Assembly (NCBI GenBank): GCA_963930645.1
Contig: OZ005648.1
Span: 271,881,830 to 271,945,829 of the forward strand
Source: Salticus scenicus
Taxonomy: Eukaryota; Arthropoda; Arachnida; Araneae; Salticidae
Direction: 5' to 3'
Length of the DNA stretch: 64,000 nt
Shown here: piece after piece, positions 11,108 through 23,067 of the stretch
How the letters are laid out: the number at the start of each line of letters is the position of its first letter
Position numbering within the stretch: position 1 is the stretch's first letter
Notes under the pieces: generated by a model
Databases searched by the model: none
The model's input: only the letters and a program-made list of their open reading frames with translations
What the model was told of the DNA's origin: nothing
Translations under genes and position numbers: made by a program

Positions 11108-12104
11108 TATCTACTGTCTTATCAATTTTATTGTCATTCATTTTATACTATTTTCCAAAGTCCGTTCAGTGTTCTTGGATGCTGTTTTCCTAAGGCTCGT
11201 TTTAATAAACCAAAAGCATTGGAAAAGAGCATCGGATGATTTTACAGGTATTTCATTAAATGGGATACATTTTATTCCTATTTCTTTCTTTGTTAAATAA
11301 GCAACAGTTGATATACACATGTGACTAGAGGCTTTGTCCATATGAAGCTTAACTTTATCAATGTCTTTTCCATATAAGGCTGGAATTTCTTCTTCAAAAA
11401 TTGGTTCTAAAATATTCTGCTGATAGTTGAGTGAATTAATTTTTGTCTTACTTGAGACATTTTTTATTTTTAATTTCCCGTTGTAACAAAATTCTGCAAC
11501 TATTATGAATCCCTTTGGGAACTTTTCTGTATACTGACAAAGCCATTTCATATTGTCATTCCTGTCAGTTGAGCAATGAAAAATTTATCTTTTTTTATTA
11601 CAGTCACTTAAATATGCCCATGCCTCTTCAAGTGTTACTAAACTTCCATTTTTCAACAACTCGGTGTTTTTCATATATTTTCTGCAATTTGCTTTTCTTT
11701 AGTTATATGCTTTGGCAAAAGCAGATGAATTTTAGGTTTAAATATCTGTTTTAACTTCAAATCTTTATGAATGATTTTACTTACAGTGCCAGAAGACATT
11801 TTTAGCTTTGATGCAATGAATCTTTGAGTCGGCAGATTTTTTTTATAGGATCAGAGATTCCACTTTCTTGATATTTACTTGCATTTGAACAGTCTTAGGA
11901 TGGAGTTTCATGGTCATGTTTTAATTTTTTACTTTCACTTAGACATGTTTTTCCTTTCAAATTTAATATATATTTTATAAATACCTTTTTTAGAAATGCA
12001 GTAACTGTGATATTACACCACTTTATAATTTGGTGGTACAAATATTTCTTCTTGGAAAGTGCTGTTACATAACTTTTGAGCCATCAATCAGTTTTAGGAG
12101 CCAT
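11108..12104 (-). pseudogene. Tc1/mariner-type transposase, heavily decayed
   Basis: Read on the - strand from a Met codon at 12102-12104, the translation begins MAPKTD, then stop, WLKSYVTALSKKKY and later runs into an open 137-codon frame at 11138-11551. That frame holds KLHMDKASSH (the second catalytic Asp region) followed by an IPVKSSDA segment. I recognise this as a Tc1/mariner-class transposase widespread in arthropods, normally about 330-350 residues. Many in-frame stops and frameshifts make it non-functional. The terminal repeats were not identified. Confidence 0.65.
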
Positions 12105-12479
12105 TTTCAAAGTAAATCTTTTATTTTTACATTTCAATCAAAAGATTAAAGTAGCAGACAATTATTCTAAAGTTGATAAATTTTTATCTCAGACTACAAA
12201 AGAGAAAAAATTGTTTTAATTAAAGTAATTTAAATTATAAAATCGTTTCTATAAAGTGTGAACGACCTTCTGTGTAACAAGAAAGTATTAGATTCATGAA
12301 AATTCTTTATTTCTAGTTTTCAATGAATTTAAACATTTTGAGATGTTCTGAACATGATTCGACCATTTTTAGAAAATTCTGTTTGTGTGTGTGAGTAAAA
12401 GTTTGTGTACACTGTATTTCATGAACCAATAGATGCAATTCATAATTAAACTTGATATTTCATTCGACCATGACTTAAG
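12105..12479. other. AT-rich flank of the transposase pseudogene
   Basis: A block at 12290-12365 (aagtattagattcatgaaaatt...) is loosely similar, in direct orientation, to 10783-10850 on the other side of the pseudogene. This may be the remains of element ends. Nothing else was recognised. Confidence 0.35.
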
Positions 12480-13010
12480 TTAATGCTAATTAGGTTTCGG
12501 TATACTATATTGTTGTATAGGTGGCACTTCTATTCTGCAATTTTCCCTATTTAAGGGGAAACTGTATGCCAGCTTCTATAATTCATATGTGCATAAAACT
12601 AAATAAGTGTAGCGGCCACAATGAAACACTGTTGATTAGGTGAATATCGGCCAACAGTTAGTACTGTTGTGTTGCAACTTAAACCATTTACAGAAAGGCA
12701 GTATATCTGTTTCTATGATATATAAATGCATTAAATGTGGATGGATACAATTAAGAAAAATTATGCTCATTCAATTAATATCCTACAACAGGTGACTCTG
12801 CTGTACTGCAAATTTTTCTGTTTACAGGAAGGCTATATCTGAGATAGATAATGCATCAAACTTGGTATGGGTTGATATATATTATAAAAAGTTATTCAAT
12901 TTAGGTGTATATTGGACCACAGGTGGCAATGCTTTTATTAACTTTGTGGGATTTTTCAGATGGCTAGATGCTAACTCAGCCTCTGTTGGTTAAAATTCTA
13001 GGAAAATGTA
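12480..13010. repeat. Diverged tandem repeat, about three units of 170-190 bp
   Basis: Segments beginning near 12500, 12640 and 12775 share the order 'tat..caacag', 'ctgt..tgcaa', 'tttacag(a)aaggc(a)gtatatctg' and 'ataaatgcat'. The similarity is clear between the second and third units and weak for the first. No coding function is seen. Confidence 0.45.
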
Positions 13011-13116
13011 ATTCAGAATACCTTTTTGTTTATACTATACTATATGCTTTGGTATTTATACTTGTTGAGTATTCTTAGATGAATAATATCTTTTTAAATA
13101 TATATATATATATATA

Positions 13117-14666
13117 CAGGGTGCGAAATTTCCGCTTGCCAACTCGCCATTGGCGAGTGGAATTTTTACTGTGGCGAGTAAAAATTTGGTCTAGTTATAG
13201 ATAGAATTCTTACACGATATGGTGATAGAAAACATTATTTTTATAGATTTAAATATGGTAAAATCTTGCCATCTTATAATCTCATATTTAACCTCTCCTC
13301 CTTAGATTCTCGGAGAGCCGAGTCTGTGTGTGCGCTGCCCAAGATCGCCCCAGCCTGGGAAAGGAAAAATGCTTAGTGCATACATAAAAGTTTTGATCTC
13401 TTCGGCAGTTTCGTTTCTCCCACTGTGATTTCTCCAAGCAGAGTGAGAATAGATGAGCAGAGAGCCTCTTTGCCCGTCGCCCACTATCCGAGAGAAGAGA
13501 TATGCGAAAGTTTGCCTATGCGGTATTGTCACATGAAAATGAGGCCGAGCCCTTTTAAAGATACAGCCTATGTTTATTTTGTTGAATAATGATAAAAAAA
13601 AAAAAAAAAAAAAATTAATATTTTCCATTTTTTTACTGAAACGCCAATGGTTTTCGCTTGTAATGACTTGTAAGCAACGATTTTATCGAAAAAGCTATTC
13701 CGAAATGGCTATTTCAAATGACAACAATGAACAAGTTATACACATCGACATTCCGTCTGATTACAAAAATAAAATGGACGAAAAAGACATGGCTAATTTA
13801 AAAAGTTAATTAAATAAATAGATAAATAAGGAAGTTTAATCTTTCATAATAAAAAGATTTTCACAGGATATTGTTTAACAAAGAATTTTTCTTCTTGTTT
13901 TCTTTAACGACTCTTTGCATTTACCTTATTAAATATTTTAATCTTTTTCAAATCTCAAATACAATACATTATAATGATTTTTAATTATAGATGATTATGT
14001 ATGAAACATGACACACTTTTAATATACAGTAGAAGATCTTTAAAACGCAATTCTATATAATGCAATTCTCTATATAACGCAAAATTTCTTGGATATAAAC
14101 AATAAATTTTGCAGTTAAGAAATACTTCCTAAAAACTGTTACTTTGTTGAGAAGTAAGTGTGATACATTTGTTTTTCTTTATCTGCTTAATTCAGAGACT
14201 TTTAATGAAAAAATTGCTATAATTAATTTTTTTTTTTTTTTAAGTGAGCAGTATAATGAATGATTTTGTACAGGCATATATAGACTATCTTTATAAAGTA
14301 AATTTTAGAATGAAAGTTACTATCCACCCAATTTTTTGTTCCAAGAAATGTAACTTTAAAATGTCCTACTCTGTTTTGATATGTTTCAGACATATTTAGC
14401 CATGTTTACAAGGTAAGTTTGACAATGTGTGAAATGTGATCTATATAATGCAAAATTCTATATAATGCAAAACCTTGTGTTTTTAGCTTTGCGTTATAAA
14501 GATCTTCTACTGTATATAATTTTAGACATATTTGTAAAAACCTTTCAAATAGTTAGAAAAAATGAAAAATCCAAAATGCGTAAAAAAAAAAAAAATACAA
14601 CCCTATTTTGTGGTGAGTAAAACTTTTTTTTGGCGAGTGTAACCTGAGTTGAAATTTCAGGCCCTG
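13117..14666. mobile_element. 1.55-kb hAT element, family 'GGCGAGT' (copy 1)
   Basis: It starts CAGGGTGCGAAATTTCCGC and ends with the inverse of CAGGGCCTGAAATTTCAAC, with repeated 'actcgcc/ggcgagt' motifs just inside both ends. TATATATA lies on both sides, uninformative because the target is an AT microsatellite. A GC-rich block at 13303-13560 resembles a promoter or leader region. Short open frames at 13302-13628 (-) and 13570-13809 (+) show no recognisable transposase domain. A second copy lies inverted at 15129-16796. Confidence 0.75.
14027..14512. mobile_element. 486-bp pogo/Tc1-type MITE nested in the hAT copy
   Basis: The ends CAGTAGAAGATCTTTAAAACGCAA and the inverse of CAGTAGAAGATCTTTATAACGCAA form 24-bp TIRs with one mismatch, flanked by TA. 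'tatataatgcaa' motifs repeat inside both ends. The TA target and CAGT terminus fit pogo/Tigger-like elements. It has no transposase. Confidence 0.85.
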
Positions 14667-14674
14667 TATATATA

Positions 14675-15121
14675 TATTATTTCACTGAAATTTTAAGTTA
14701 TTAATTAACATTAAGGATAAAAATTATTTTAACTTAATTTTAAATATATTTTTTATTTTACTATTTAGTTATTAAATATCAAGATACCTATTCAGTAAAA
14801 CTGAAAATTCATTTTGATCCTATAACTATGCTGAATATCAAATATTAATAAGAAATTTGATGAAACTCTAATATACATATGCCATTTTGTACTTGTCAGA
14901 AAAGGTGCAGAATATGTCCGAACTCCCGAATGAAATTCGGGGGGAATTTTGACTAACTGAGGAAATTTTAAATATTTTCTTGAGAAAAAAATATAACTGC
15001 AAGTTTAAAATAACAATTTACTACTTTGCAATGCTTATAATATAAATTAACAGCTTTATTTTTATGTTACAGTGTACTATACTTATTCTCTTAAACACTT
15101 ATTGCATGGAATGTAAATGGC
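14675..15121. other. AT-rich spacer between two hAT copies
   Basis: Near 14905 a 'ggtgcagaatatgtccgaactcc' block is roughly inverse to 16866-16890 ('gaggtctgaacattttttgcattcc'). The hAT copy at 15129-16796 may therefore sit inside an older element with 'GGAATGCAAAAAATGT' ends. No gene is recognised. Confidence 0.4.
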
Positions 15122-15128
15122 TTTGTAT

Positions 15129-16796
15129 CAGGGCCCAAAATTTCAACTTAGATTACGCTCGCTGAAAAAAAAAAAGTTATTTGCCACACCACAATATATG
15201 ATTAACTTACTCTATTTTTTACATATAAGGTGATCAGAATTTTTTATTGGAAAAAGAGGAGAAATTACGCAATGTCTTTTATTTTATAAGAAAATAGAAG
15301 ACATTCAATTTTGAAAAAGAGGTCAGTTTAGAGGACACAAAATTGAATGAAAATGTTTATAAAAGCCAATTCAAAAGCTACTTTACACAAGTGGTGGAAA
15401 CATTTTTATCTCAAATGAGGAATTTGGATCAGTACACCTTAATTTAAATTAATAATGTACGGATACAAAGGGAAAAATCCGTAATTTTTATAAGTGCCAC
15501 TGGACAATATAGTTTTTTTTATTATTATTATTATTAATTTTTACTATAGACACTTTTTTTTGGTACTTTCATGCAGTTACATAAAAAAATTAGGTAGACA
15601 TTTAAAAAAAAATTAAAATCATAATCATAAAATAAAAAATAAAATTAATATTCGGCAGATGAAATGATTTGTTTTAACGAATCAGTCATTCTTTATCAAC
15701 ATTTTATAAAAGTTCTCACTAGTATAACCTAAATTAGTCTTAGTAGTTAATAAGCTTTTAAAGTAGGTATATAAAGAGGATTTTTTTCTCATGTCTACAT
15801 TTTGTTCATTGAAGAAAACAATCGCTTTGTGGGAACATTTTTGCCAGGAGGACATAACATGAATTCAAGTAACTTTTGCACATTTTTGTGAGGTGGTAGT
15901 GTTATCATTAAGGCCAATTGTCTGCACTAGGACTCTAGGCCTGAGTAGGAGAGTCCTGTGTGAGGTCTTTCTAAGAGGTCCTAGTCCATATCGATGCTAG
16001 TTTAGGAGAAAACCATGGAAAACTCCTAACAGCTAAGCCAATGAGCATGACCAGGTATTGTGCCCAGTGCATCATGTATACCAGCTTCGAGGACAGAATC
16101 TCTCGGTCAATGGTGGGCCTATTTTTATGAGGAGTATTATTCATACAAAAGTGAGAACACACGTCAACCCATTACGTATAACTGGAGTACCACCTACTTA
16201 ATGATTTCATGACAATTTCAATAGTGATTCCGTGTTCTGGATTAAAGAACCGTACAAATATAGTAAATACTTTTATTTCTTTGTGATTCGAAGAATCTGA
16301 ATAGACATAAACCATAATATGCTTTGTCAAGTTTATTAGAAAATTGTTCTTTTCTGAACCTAATGCTGTAAAAAGTTAGTGTTCACCATTCGATACAGCC
16401 GATTGAGCTTCCCAGTTTTGCGAAATTTTTTATATTAAGGACTAAATCCTTTTCATTTGAAAAAGAGGACAGAGGACGAAAAACATAAAAAAGAGGATTT
16501 TTTAGTACAGTATTTTTTTTTTTTTTTTTTTTTTTTCAATTAAGAGGGCAGAGCGTTGAAAAAGAAGACTGTCCTCTTAAAAAGAGGATGTCTTAGGAGG
16601 ACCCTACCTAAGATTAACATGTCTTAGCAGACCTTATCTAAGATTAGCATGATTTTACGTTTTTAAACCAATAATTTTTTTTTGGTTGTACCGTATACTG
16701 TAAGAATTCTATCTACATTTAGACTGAAATTTTACTTGCCACAGTAAAATTTCCACTCGCCAATGGTGAGCTGGCGAGCGGAAATTTCACGCCCTG
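15129..16796. mobile_element. 1.67-kb hAT element, family 'GGCGAGT' (copy 2, inverted)
   Basis: Its left end CAGGGCCCAAAATTTCAACTT matches the right end of the 13117-14666 copy. Its right end (CAGGGCGTGAAATTTCCGC when inverted) matches that copy's left end, so the two are in opposite orientation. 'tttgtat' flanks both sides (15122-15128 and 16797-16803). The interior carries 'aaaaagaggaca' motifs on both sides and a GC-richer block at 15890-16200 of unknown nature. There is no intact transposase. Confidence 0.75.
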
Positions 16797-16804
16797 TTTG
16801 TATA

Positions 16805-17133
16805 GCAAAATACTTTTGTGTTCTAGAGGGAAATTAAGATTTTATCTGGGGGGAATTTTCGAGGTCTGAACATTTTTTGCATTCCTGTTGCCAGTAAGCT
16901 TAAGTTAGTCACAATTCCCTAATTTATTAATTTCATTTTCAATACTTTCCATTCTGAAATGTCTAGATTAGTATAAAACCAATGTTTGATTGATTTACAA
17001 TCATGAAGACTTCCTTAAAATGTGCATATAATTGTTGCATTTTTAGACAAAGTTGTAAATATATTAATTTTTAAAGATCTTTTTAATTTGTCACATATTT
17101 ACTGTGTTTTTTTGTTTGAATTTTATTATCTAG
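16805..17133 (+). other. Intron sequence upstream of the first SCAMP exon seen
   Basis: This AT-rich stretch ends in the acceptor 'ttttattatctag' at 17121-17133. The preceding exon, with the start codon, was not found in the 17 kb to the left. Confidence 0.5.
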
Positions 17134-17223
17134 GATGCAAGCATAAAGAACTTAACTGATCAATCTAACACAAGTTCAGTGGAGAATTACAATCCTTTTG
17201 ACAGTAAAAATCTTGCTGAACCA
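17134..17223 (+). CDS. Scamp: SCAMP, internal exon a (NPF-containing N-terminal tail)
   Basis: This 90-bp exon encodes 30 residues. It is bounded by 'ctag' before and 'gtaagt' after, phase 0 at both ends. The peptide holds VENYNPFDSKN; NPF motifs in the cytosolic N-terminal tail of SCAMPs bind EH-domain proteins of the endocytic machinery. SCAMPs are four-pass membrane proteins that recycle between the trans-Golgi, endosomes and plasma membrane and act in exocytosis and vesicle trafficking. The identification rests mainly on the joined frame of all five exons. The start Met is not in this exon, so the gene is incomplete on its 5' side. The next exon is 13.4 kb away. Confidence 0.88.
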
Positions 17224-17613
17224 GTAAGTGTATAACTGAATTTTAAATTATTATAAATTTGCTTATTTTTTGCATTCTTTTATATGACGGTCTTTTTTTT
17301 TCACCTTTATCTTTCAGAACATCATAAAAATAAATAAATAATAAAGACAAGTAGAGGGGAAAAAATTGTTACCGAAAGTTATGTACAAATATGGCCACTT
17401 TTTAAAATAAGTGTTGTGAAGATGTAGTCATTAGTCATATTGGTAGATCAGTTTTTTAAAAGCACCTCTTCAAAGAAATTGTTACCAGTAAAATGAGATG
17501 GGCCTAAATGTTGCTTTGAAGCTCTCCATTATACCCAATTTGTAATTTCTTCTCTTACAATTGAACACAATAAAAATGCTTAAGAGACCTTTCCACTTGT
17601 CCCCAGAAGCCAG

Positions 17614-17975
17614 AGCCAATGTTATTCTATGGAAAATTTCGCCCCATTAAAACTTATTAACTAATATATATATATTTAAATTCCGTTTTCACATTCAGAA
17701 ACTTTACAACTATTAAACAATTTATCGCTTTCTAAAAGTTATTTTTTAAAGTTTTTAATATTTTATTTTGAGCTTGTAAAAGGCGAATTTTCACAATGTA
17801 AAATTCTCCATTTTTAAGCTTAAAAATGAAATCTTAAAAATAAAAAAGTCAATTTTTAGAAAGTGATATATTGTTTAATAGTTGTGAATTTTCAGAAAGT
17901 GAAAATGGAATTTAAAAATATGTATTAGTTAATGAATTATAATGGGGCAAAATTTTCCATAGAATAACATTGGCT
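17614..17975. mobile_element. 362-bp foldback MITE
   Basis: The whole segment is an imperfect palindrome. 'agccaatgttattctatgg' at the left pairs with 'ccatagaataacattggct' at the right, and 'tcacattcagaaac' pairs with 'ttttcagaaagtgaa'. Related half or whole copies are seen at about 7930-8110 and 33090-33880. It lies in SCAMP intron A and carries no coding sequence. Confidence 0.75.
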
Positions 17976-18795
17976 ACATTTTCATTCTTTTAAATTGCGT
18001 AAGTTTATTTATTAGAAACTAAATTAAGCAATACGTTTCCGTTCTAACATCATCAAAGGGGTAATTTATAATTTTGGATGACAGGAAGTGCAATAATTCA
18101 TAGCCTTTCCGTCTCTTTTAGGCAGACGATTTTCTGGCGATAAAATTTAGCATAATCATTGGCATAAACTGTTATAACGGACTTGCTAAATTCAAAATAT
18201 TTATATTAATTTATTCTAGAGACAATGGATTATGTTTGGCTGTAAAATTTGGCACTATTTCGAAAATCTTGGCATAATTCAGCAGTTTGATTTTGATTGT
18301 GATATAGAGAACTTCAGAATTCGCTCTTAAAACTACCGCTGTAACAACATGTAATCGCGAAGCCCTCTCTTTCTCATCTAACCCTCTGAATGTCTTTAAG
18401 ACTGTGTTAATTTGTTATTCAAGATAATATTCATTAATTCCTTCCCATCCTCAGATGATTAAATAAAGTATAATTACTGCAAAATTATTGGTTTCCTTCT
18501 TCACGGCCTGCATTTTATTGTTCCTGGAGTTTTGCAGACTTAGCCTATAACTCAAGTAAACATTTACAGTATACTTTGGCTTTCGAAGACGATAGGTTGA
18601 GAGTCCCCTTAATAATTAGACTAGATTTTTTCCCTGTTTTTAAGTAGTTCCTTATTGCTTAAACATACTATATGAATAATGCCCCACTATATTATATTTA
18701 AAACATTTTACTGAAACATATTAATACTTTTTCTTTTCAAATAATCATTGGCCATTCTTTTGGCTAAAAATTTTTGCAAAGGGCAATTTAATATA
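17976..18795. other. Intron DNA, nothing recognised
   Basis: No terminal repeat pair, tandem repeat or coding motif was recognised here. Confidence 0.4.
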
Positions 18796-21576
18796 CAGGG
18801 CGAGTTTGACATAATCTGTCAAACAAAAGGAGGTGATAGAACAGCCCATGGGGAACATAAAACACCATAGAAACCCTATCCTATGTCTAACCGTTTCCGA
18901 GTTATAGTAGATCGAAGAAAAATCTGTTTTTTTTCCATCCCGTCTGAGTAAACCCAAATTTGTGAGCTTTCTGAAAGACTTACACGCAAAATAAGCACAT
19001 ATTTGGAAAGAGCAGAAAATATCCTATCGGGTGACACCATTTACACCAGAATACCTTAATTTGACAGTGAGCTACAAGCGCTAAAACATTGGCGAAGTTT
19101 AAAATCGAGTTGTCACCAAATTCTTTAACTGGCAATTCTGCAAACACCATTCAAGCTACAATCGGTCAAATTTACCAAAAACTTCTCCATTCCACAAGCT
19201 TTAGAATGAGCCCACAATAAACCATATCAGTGTTCTAGTTCAGGAGAAATTTAGCCTTTTGTTTGAAATACATCACTGAAAACGGCGTTCGTCGAAATTC
19301 GGCAAACGAAACGATGGTGAGTATATGGAACGTATGCAAATTTGTGACTATCTGCATATGGACTCTTAGTGATATGCAGATGTATTCCAACCTTCCTGTG
19401 CATGCATCCCACTTGCGGGTACAAAAGGCAAGTCAATCTATAACAGCTCATTAGCTCGTCAGCTTCTTTTACATTTTATGCTGCTTATTGCTTTAGAATT
19501 TTCTGGACTTTGCTTGAGCTCGACCAATTCTTTTCACGCTGCTCTCACGTCTACTTGCTCTCTCTTAGTTCATACTTAGTATGTTTTCCTACATTGGTAC
19601 GAATTATCAAAGTTGGTTCTTATTCCGTAGCACTTTTTTTCTTCTACTTTTGTAAATTAATATTGAAATTTTATCCCCTTTTGTTCACCCTTCTGAATTT
19701 TATTTTCAATTGAAGTCATCACAAGGATCAAATTGTCATACTTTCCAACCTGTAAACAGATATGCCTAGTTTTACAAATGAAGAGTATGCGGATATGCAT
19801 TTTGTGTATGGATTTTGCGATTGTAAATCTCGGAGAGATGAAGAAGAGTACCGTCTACGTTATCCACATCGTCGTGTGCCCAACCGTGCTGTATTTGCCG
19901 CAATTCATCGAAGGCTTAGGGAGAGTGGGTCGTTCGATAGGGTGTACGAAAGGGGCCATGGTCGCCGCTCTGCCACCGCTGAGGAGTTTGTACTCGACCG
20001 AGTGGAGAAAAATCCAAATATGAGTTCACACATACTTGCGAGAGAAGGTGGAATCTCCTAAAGTAAAGTGATGAATGTTTTGCGCAAAAAACAGTATCAT
20101 CCATACCTCTTCACACCGGTACAAGAATTACGTCGCTCAGATTTCCAAAAGCGGGTAATATTCTGCTGCTGGCTTTTAGAGTGAGATATTGAGGAACACC
20201 ATTTCCTTAGAATGACACTGTGGACAGATGAGTCACTTTTCACTCGGGATGGCATGTTAAATTTACATAACTGGCATCATTACGCTCAACAAAATCCATT
20301 TGTAACACGAAATTCATCATTCCAGACGCAGTTCAGCTTAAATGTTTGGCTTGGTGTGGTTGGCGATCGCTTGATAGGTCCACATGTGTTCCAAGGTCAT
20401 CTGACAAGCAATACATATTTGGAGTTTCTGGAACATTATCTTCCAGAATTACTTGATGTCATTCCTGTAACCCAGTGAGCGGAAATCATTTTCCAACACG
20501 ATGGGGCCCTTGCACATTCTTCCAATGCCGTTCGAGACTTCTTGACTCAGCAGTATCTGCGATGGATTGGTCATAATGGACCAATTCCTTGGCCACCTAG
20601 ATCGCCAGATCTCACTCCATTGGACTTCTATGTTTGGGGTTTCCTGAAGCAAGAAGCTTACAGCACAGAAGTTGCCAGTTTACCGGCTCGATGATGCAAT
20701 AATAAAACTGAGGGATGAGCTTTTGCTAAGAGCTACTGTGGTTTCCGTTCGTAAGCGGGCAAGGGCATGTATCAGGTGTGGGGGTGACCAATTTCAGCAG
20801 CGGCACTAAATTTCACACATCCTTTCAAATGCATATGTGCTTTAATCATAAACGTGAGATATATCATTTTTTTTTTTTTTTTTTTTTTGCATTTTCCTTT
20901 GTGAAAGACGTGAGAAACGTCATACTTCTTTTCTTCCATTGTGTTTGTAAACTTAATACAACTGCTACTTTTCTTGTTTGTCTTTAAAACTTTCTTTTTT
21001 GCATCTGACAAAACAGCGGGCTGAAGGCAGACATGAAATCAGGAACGACCATGGCACCCCATGAGTCTCCTTCTTGGCGAATGTCGAGTTCAGTGATGAA
21101 TGTATTTCAAACAAAAGGCTAAATTTCTCCTGAACTAGAACACCAATATGGTTTATTGTGGGCTTATTCTAAAGCTTGTGGAATGGAGAAGTTTTTGGCA
21201 AATTTGACCGATTGTAGCATGAATGGTGTTTGCAGAATTGCCGGTTAAAGAATTTGGTGACAATTCGATTTTAAACTTTGTTAATGTTTTAGTGCGTGTA
21301 GCTCACCATCAAATTAAGGTATCCTGATGTAAATGGTGTCACCCAATAGGATTTTTTCTGCTCTTTCCAAATATGTGCTTATTTTGCGTGTAAGTCTTTC
21401 AGAAAGCTCACAAATTTGAGTTTTCTCAGACGGGATGGAAAAAAACAGATTTTTCTTTTATCTACTATAACTCGGAAATGGTTAGAGATAGGATAGGGTT
21501 TCCATGGCGTTTTATGCTCCCCATGGGCTGTTCTATCACCTCCTTTCATTTGACAGATTATGTCAAACTCACCCTG
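18796..21576. mobile_element. 2.8-kb mariner-like element with ~480-bp terminal inverted repeats
   Basis: The ends start CAGGGCGAGTTTGACATAATC and the inverse of CAGGGTGAGTTTGACATAATC. The inverted match continues inward for about 480 bp (18796-19280 with 21089-21576), both arms ending near 'catcactgaa'. TA flanks both ends, as in the Tc1/mariner superfamily. Between the arms lies a broken transposase at 19762-20809. TIRs this long are far above the 20-30 bp usual in mariner. The arms remain highly similar, so the insertion is not very old. Confidence 0.85.
19762..20809 (+). pseudogene. Mariner-like transposase with DUF4817-type N-terminus
   Basis: The frame opens MPSFTNEEYADMHFVYGFCD, an HTH-containing N-terminal domain annotated as DUF4817 in many arthropod transposases. 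It then carries the DDE catalytic domain: LWTDESLFTRDG (first Asp), FQHDGALAHSS (second Asp) and PRSPDLTPLDFYVWG (third acidic position). About 40 residues separate the second Asp from the PLD Asp. In-frame stops occur at 20059-20061, about 20182 and 20476-20478, and a frameshift lies near 20692, after which the tail reads to TAA at 20807-20809. Full length would be about 350 residues, normal for the family. It lies centrally between the long TIRs of its element, so this was an autonomous copy that has decayed. Confidence 0.88.
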
Positions 21577-21586
21577 TATATAAAGG

Positions 21587-21644
21587 AAATATTACATTGC
21601 CTTACATGTATGTGGGTGACCCCATGTAAGGTAATGTAATATTT
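21587..21644. repeat. 58-bp palindrome with ~21-bp arms
   Basis: 'aaatattacattgccttacatg' pairs with 'atgtaaggtaatgtaatattt' around a 'tgtgggtgacccc' loop. 'gtgggtgaccccac' is itself a small palindrome and occurs again immediately downstream (about 21645-21658). It may be a tiny MITE remnant abutting the mariner-like element. Confidence 0.7.
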
Positions 21645-21699
21645 GTGGGTGACCCCACAAACAAATTAACCCTTTCTAGGTTAAAAAAAAAAAAAAACT

Positions 21700-21840
21700 A
21701 TTGATATACACAACTCTTGGGGTATCTATAGTATTCCATGTCAATGTGAGCAATCATATATTGGTCAAACAAAACATAAACTAAAGTTTCGTTTTAAAGA
21801 ACACATGGGTTGTACGTTATATTCAGAAACAAGAAATTAA
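21700..21840 (+). pseudogene. Penelope-like retroelement, GIY-YIG fragment
   Basis: From 21721 the frame reads GIYSIPCQCEQSYIGQTKHK and continues with RFKEHM. This is the GIY...YIG core of the endonuclease domain that follows the reverse transcriptase in Penelope-like elements. The frame ends at TAA 21838-21840. No reverse transcriptase is found upstream; a poly(A) run at 21682-21698 precedes the piece directly. It is a short orphan fragment in SCAMP intron A. Confidence 0.7.
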
Positions 21841-22704
21841 CAAATTGGCCATTGTTAATAGTCCGTGGGGCGATAAGCCAAATTATGCTTAGAAATTAAG
21901 TTTTGTTTGCCACATCTGGTAACAAAGAAATTGCTTATTTTTCTAAAAGATAGATGTATATAGAGTAGAAAAATACAATGTTCCCCCAAAAGTAATTGCA
22001 CATTATTATTTTACAAGCAAAAAAAAGAAAAATATCCCACACAGCCATACTTTTATGAGAGCTATTTAAATGCTTTTAAATTTTATATTTAAAATTTTCC
22101 AATATATTTAATTTTATTTTCCTAAAGAAGAAAAAGAAAGAAAAGTATTTTAAAACTGCCTATAAAAAATAAATATGAAAAATAACTTTTTTTTTCAAAG
22201 TAAATTATATGCACTTTTAAGTAGAATGCCAAATGATTATGCAACAAAAAAACTTTTATTTTCTAAACCCTATATTTTTAACTAAATATTATAATATATA
22301 TATTTTTCATTTACCTACAAATATAATTATTCGTGTATTATAAATATTAATTTTTTATTTTTAGAATATTTTTTTGTAATTGTAATCTAGTAAGAATTAT
22401 CCCTTCAATAAACAATAAATACACTGTGTAATATATACTAAAAAAGAATATAATAAAATCTTGGTACTAATTTTTTTTAGTATCTAAAACCAAATAAAAT
22501 ACTTTCTTTCACTAAATGTATTACTTTTAATTAAATACAGGGTAACATAATATGTTTTCATGAAAAAGAGTTAAATTTTGTTTGTATATATTTCTATATA
22601 ATAAGGCACCAAAAAGAAACATGAATAATAATAATCACTATCACAATAACATTATTACAACAATAAATAAATAAATAAATAAACAATGGAATATTTATGA
22701 TATA
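21841..22704. other. AT-rich intron DNA, nothing recognised
   Basis: Very AT-rich sequence with a short (AAAT)n run near 22664-22684. No gene or element ends were recognised. Confidence 0.45.
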
Positions 22705-22897
22705 TTAGGGGGACCGGAAAATAATGTCGTTTTAAATTAAAATACTGACATCGGAAATTTATTCTGGATAAAATTTAAGATATTCTTAGGTAACTTATAA
22801 GATGGTTATTTGTAAAGTACCATGTAAACACTGTTAAACAAAAATTTCCGGTTTCATTTTATTAATTCAAAACGACATTATTTTCCTGTCCCCCTAA
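22705..22897. mobile_element. 193-bp mariner-type MITE
   Basis: The ends TTAGGGGGACCGGAAAATAATGTCGTTTT and the inverse of TTAGGGGGACAGGAAAATAATGTCGTTTT are about 29-bp TIRs with one mismatch, flanked by TA. TTAGG ends with a TA target are typical of mariner. There is no coding capacity. Confidence 0.85.
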
Positions 22898-23067
22898 TAT
22901 ATATATATATATATTATTATGTTTGAAATATATGCATAGACTAGGGAATTAATGAGGAGTACATTCAAGTAAAAAAAAAATGCATTGAAAATATTTGGAG
23001 ATGAGCTACTTGATTATGTTATTTTACTTTTTATGTATAAATAAACATATAAATAAATCATATATAC

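Noticed and set aside
13570..13809. 79-codon frame with a polar tail (DNNEQVIHIDIPSDYKNK)
   Set aside because: Looks more protein-like than most, but starts in a poly(A)-derived Lys run, has no recognisable domain, and lies inside a hAT element. Not enough to call a gene.
1..17133. First SCAMP exon (start Met and first NPF repeats)
   Set aside because: I searched for a short frame with an NPF-type N-terminus and a donor site and found none that was convincing. It is probably upstream of the window.
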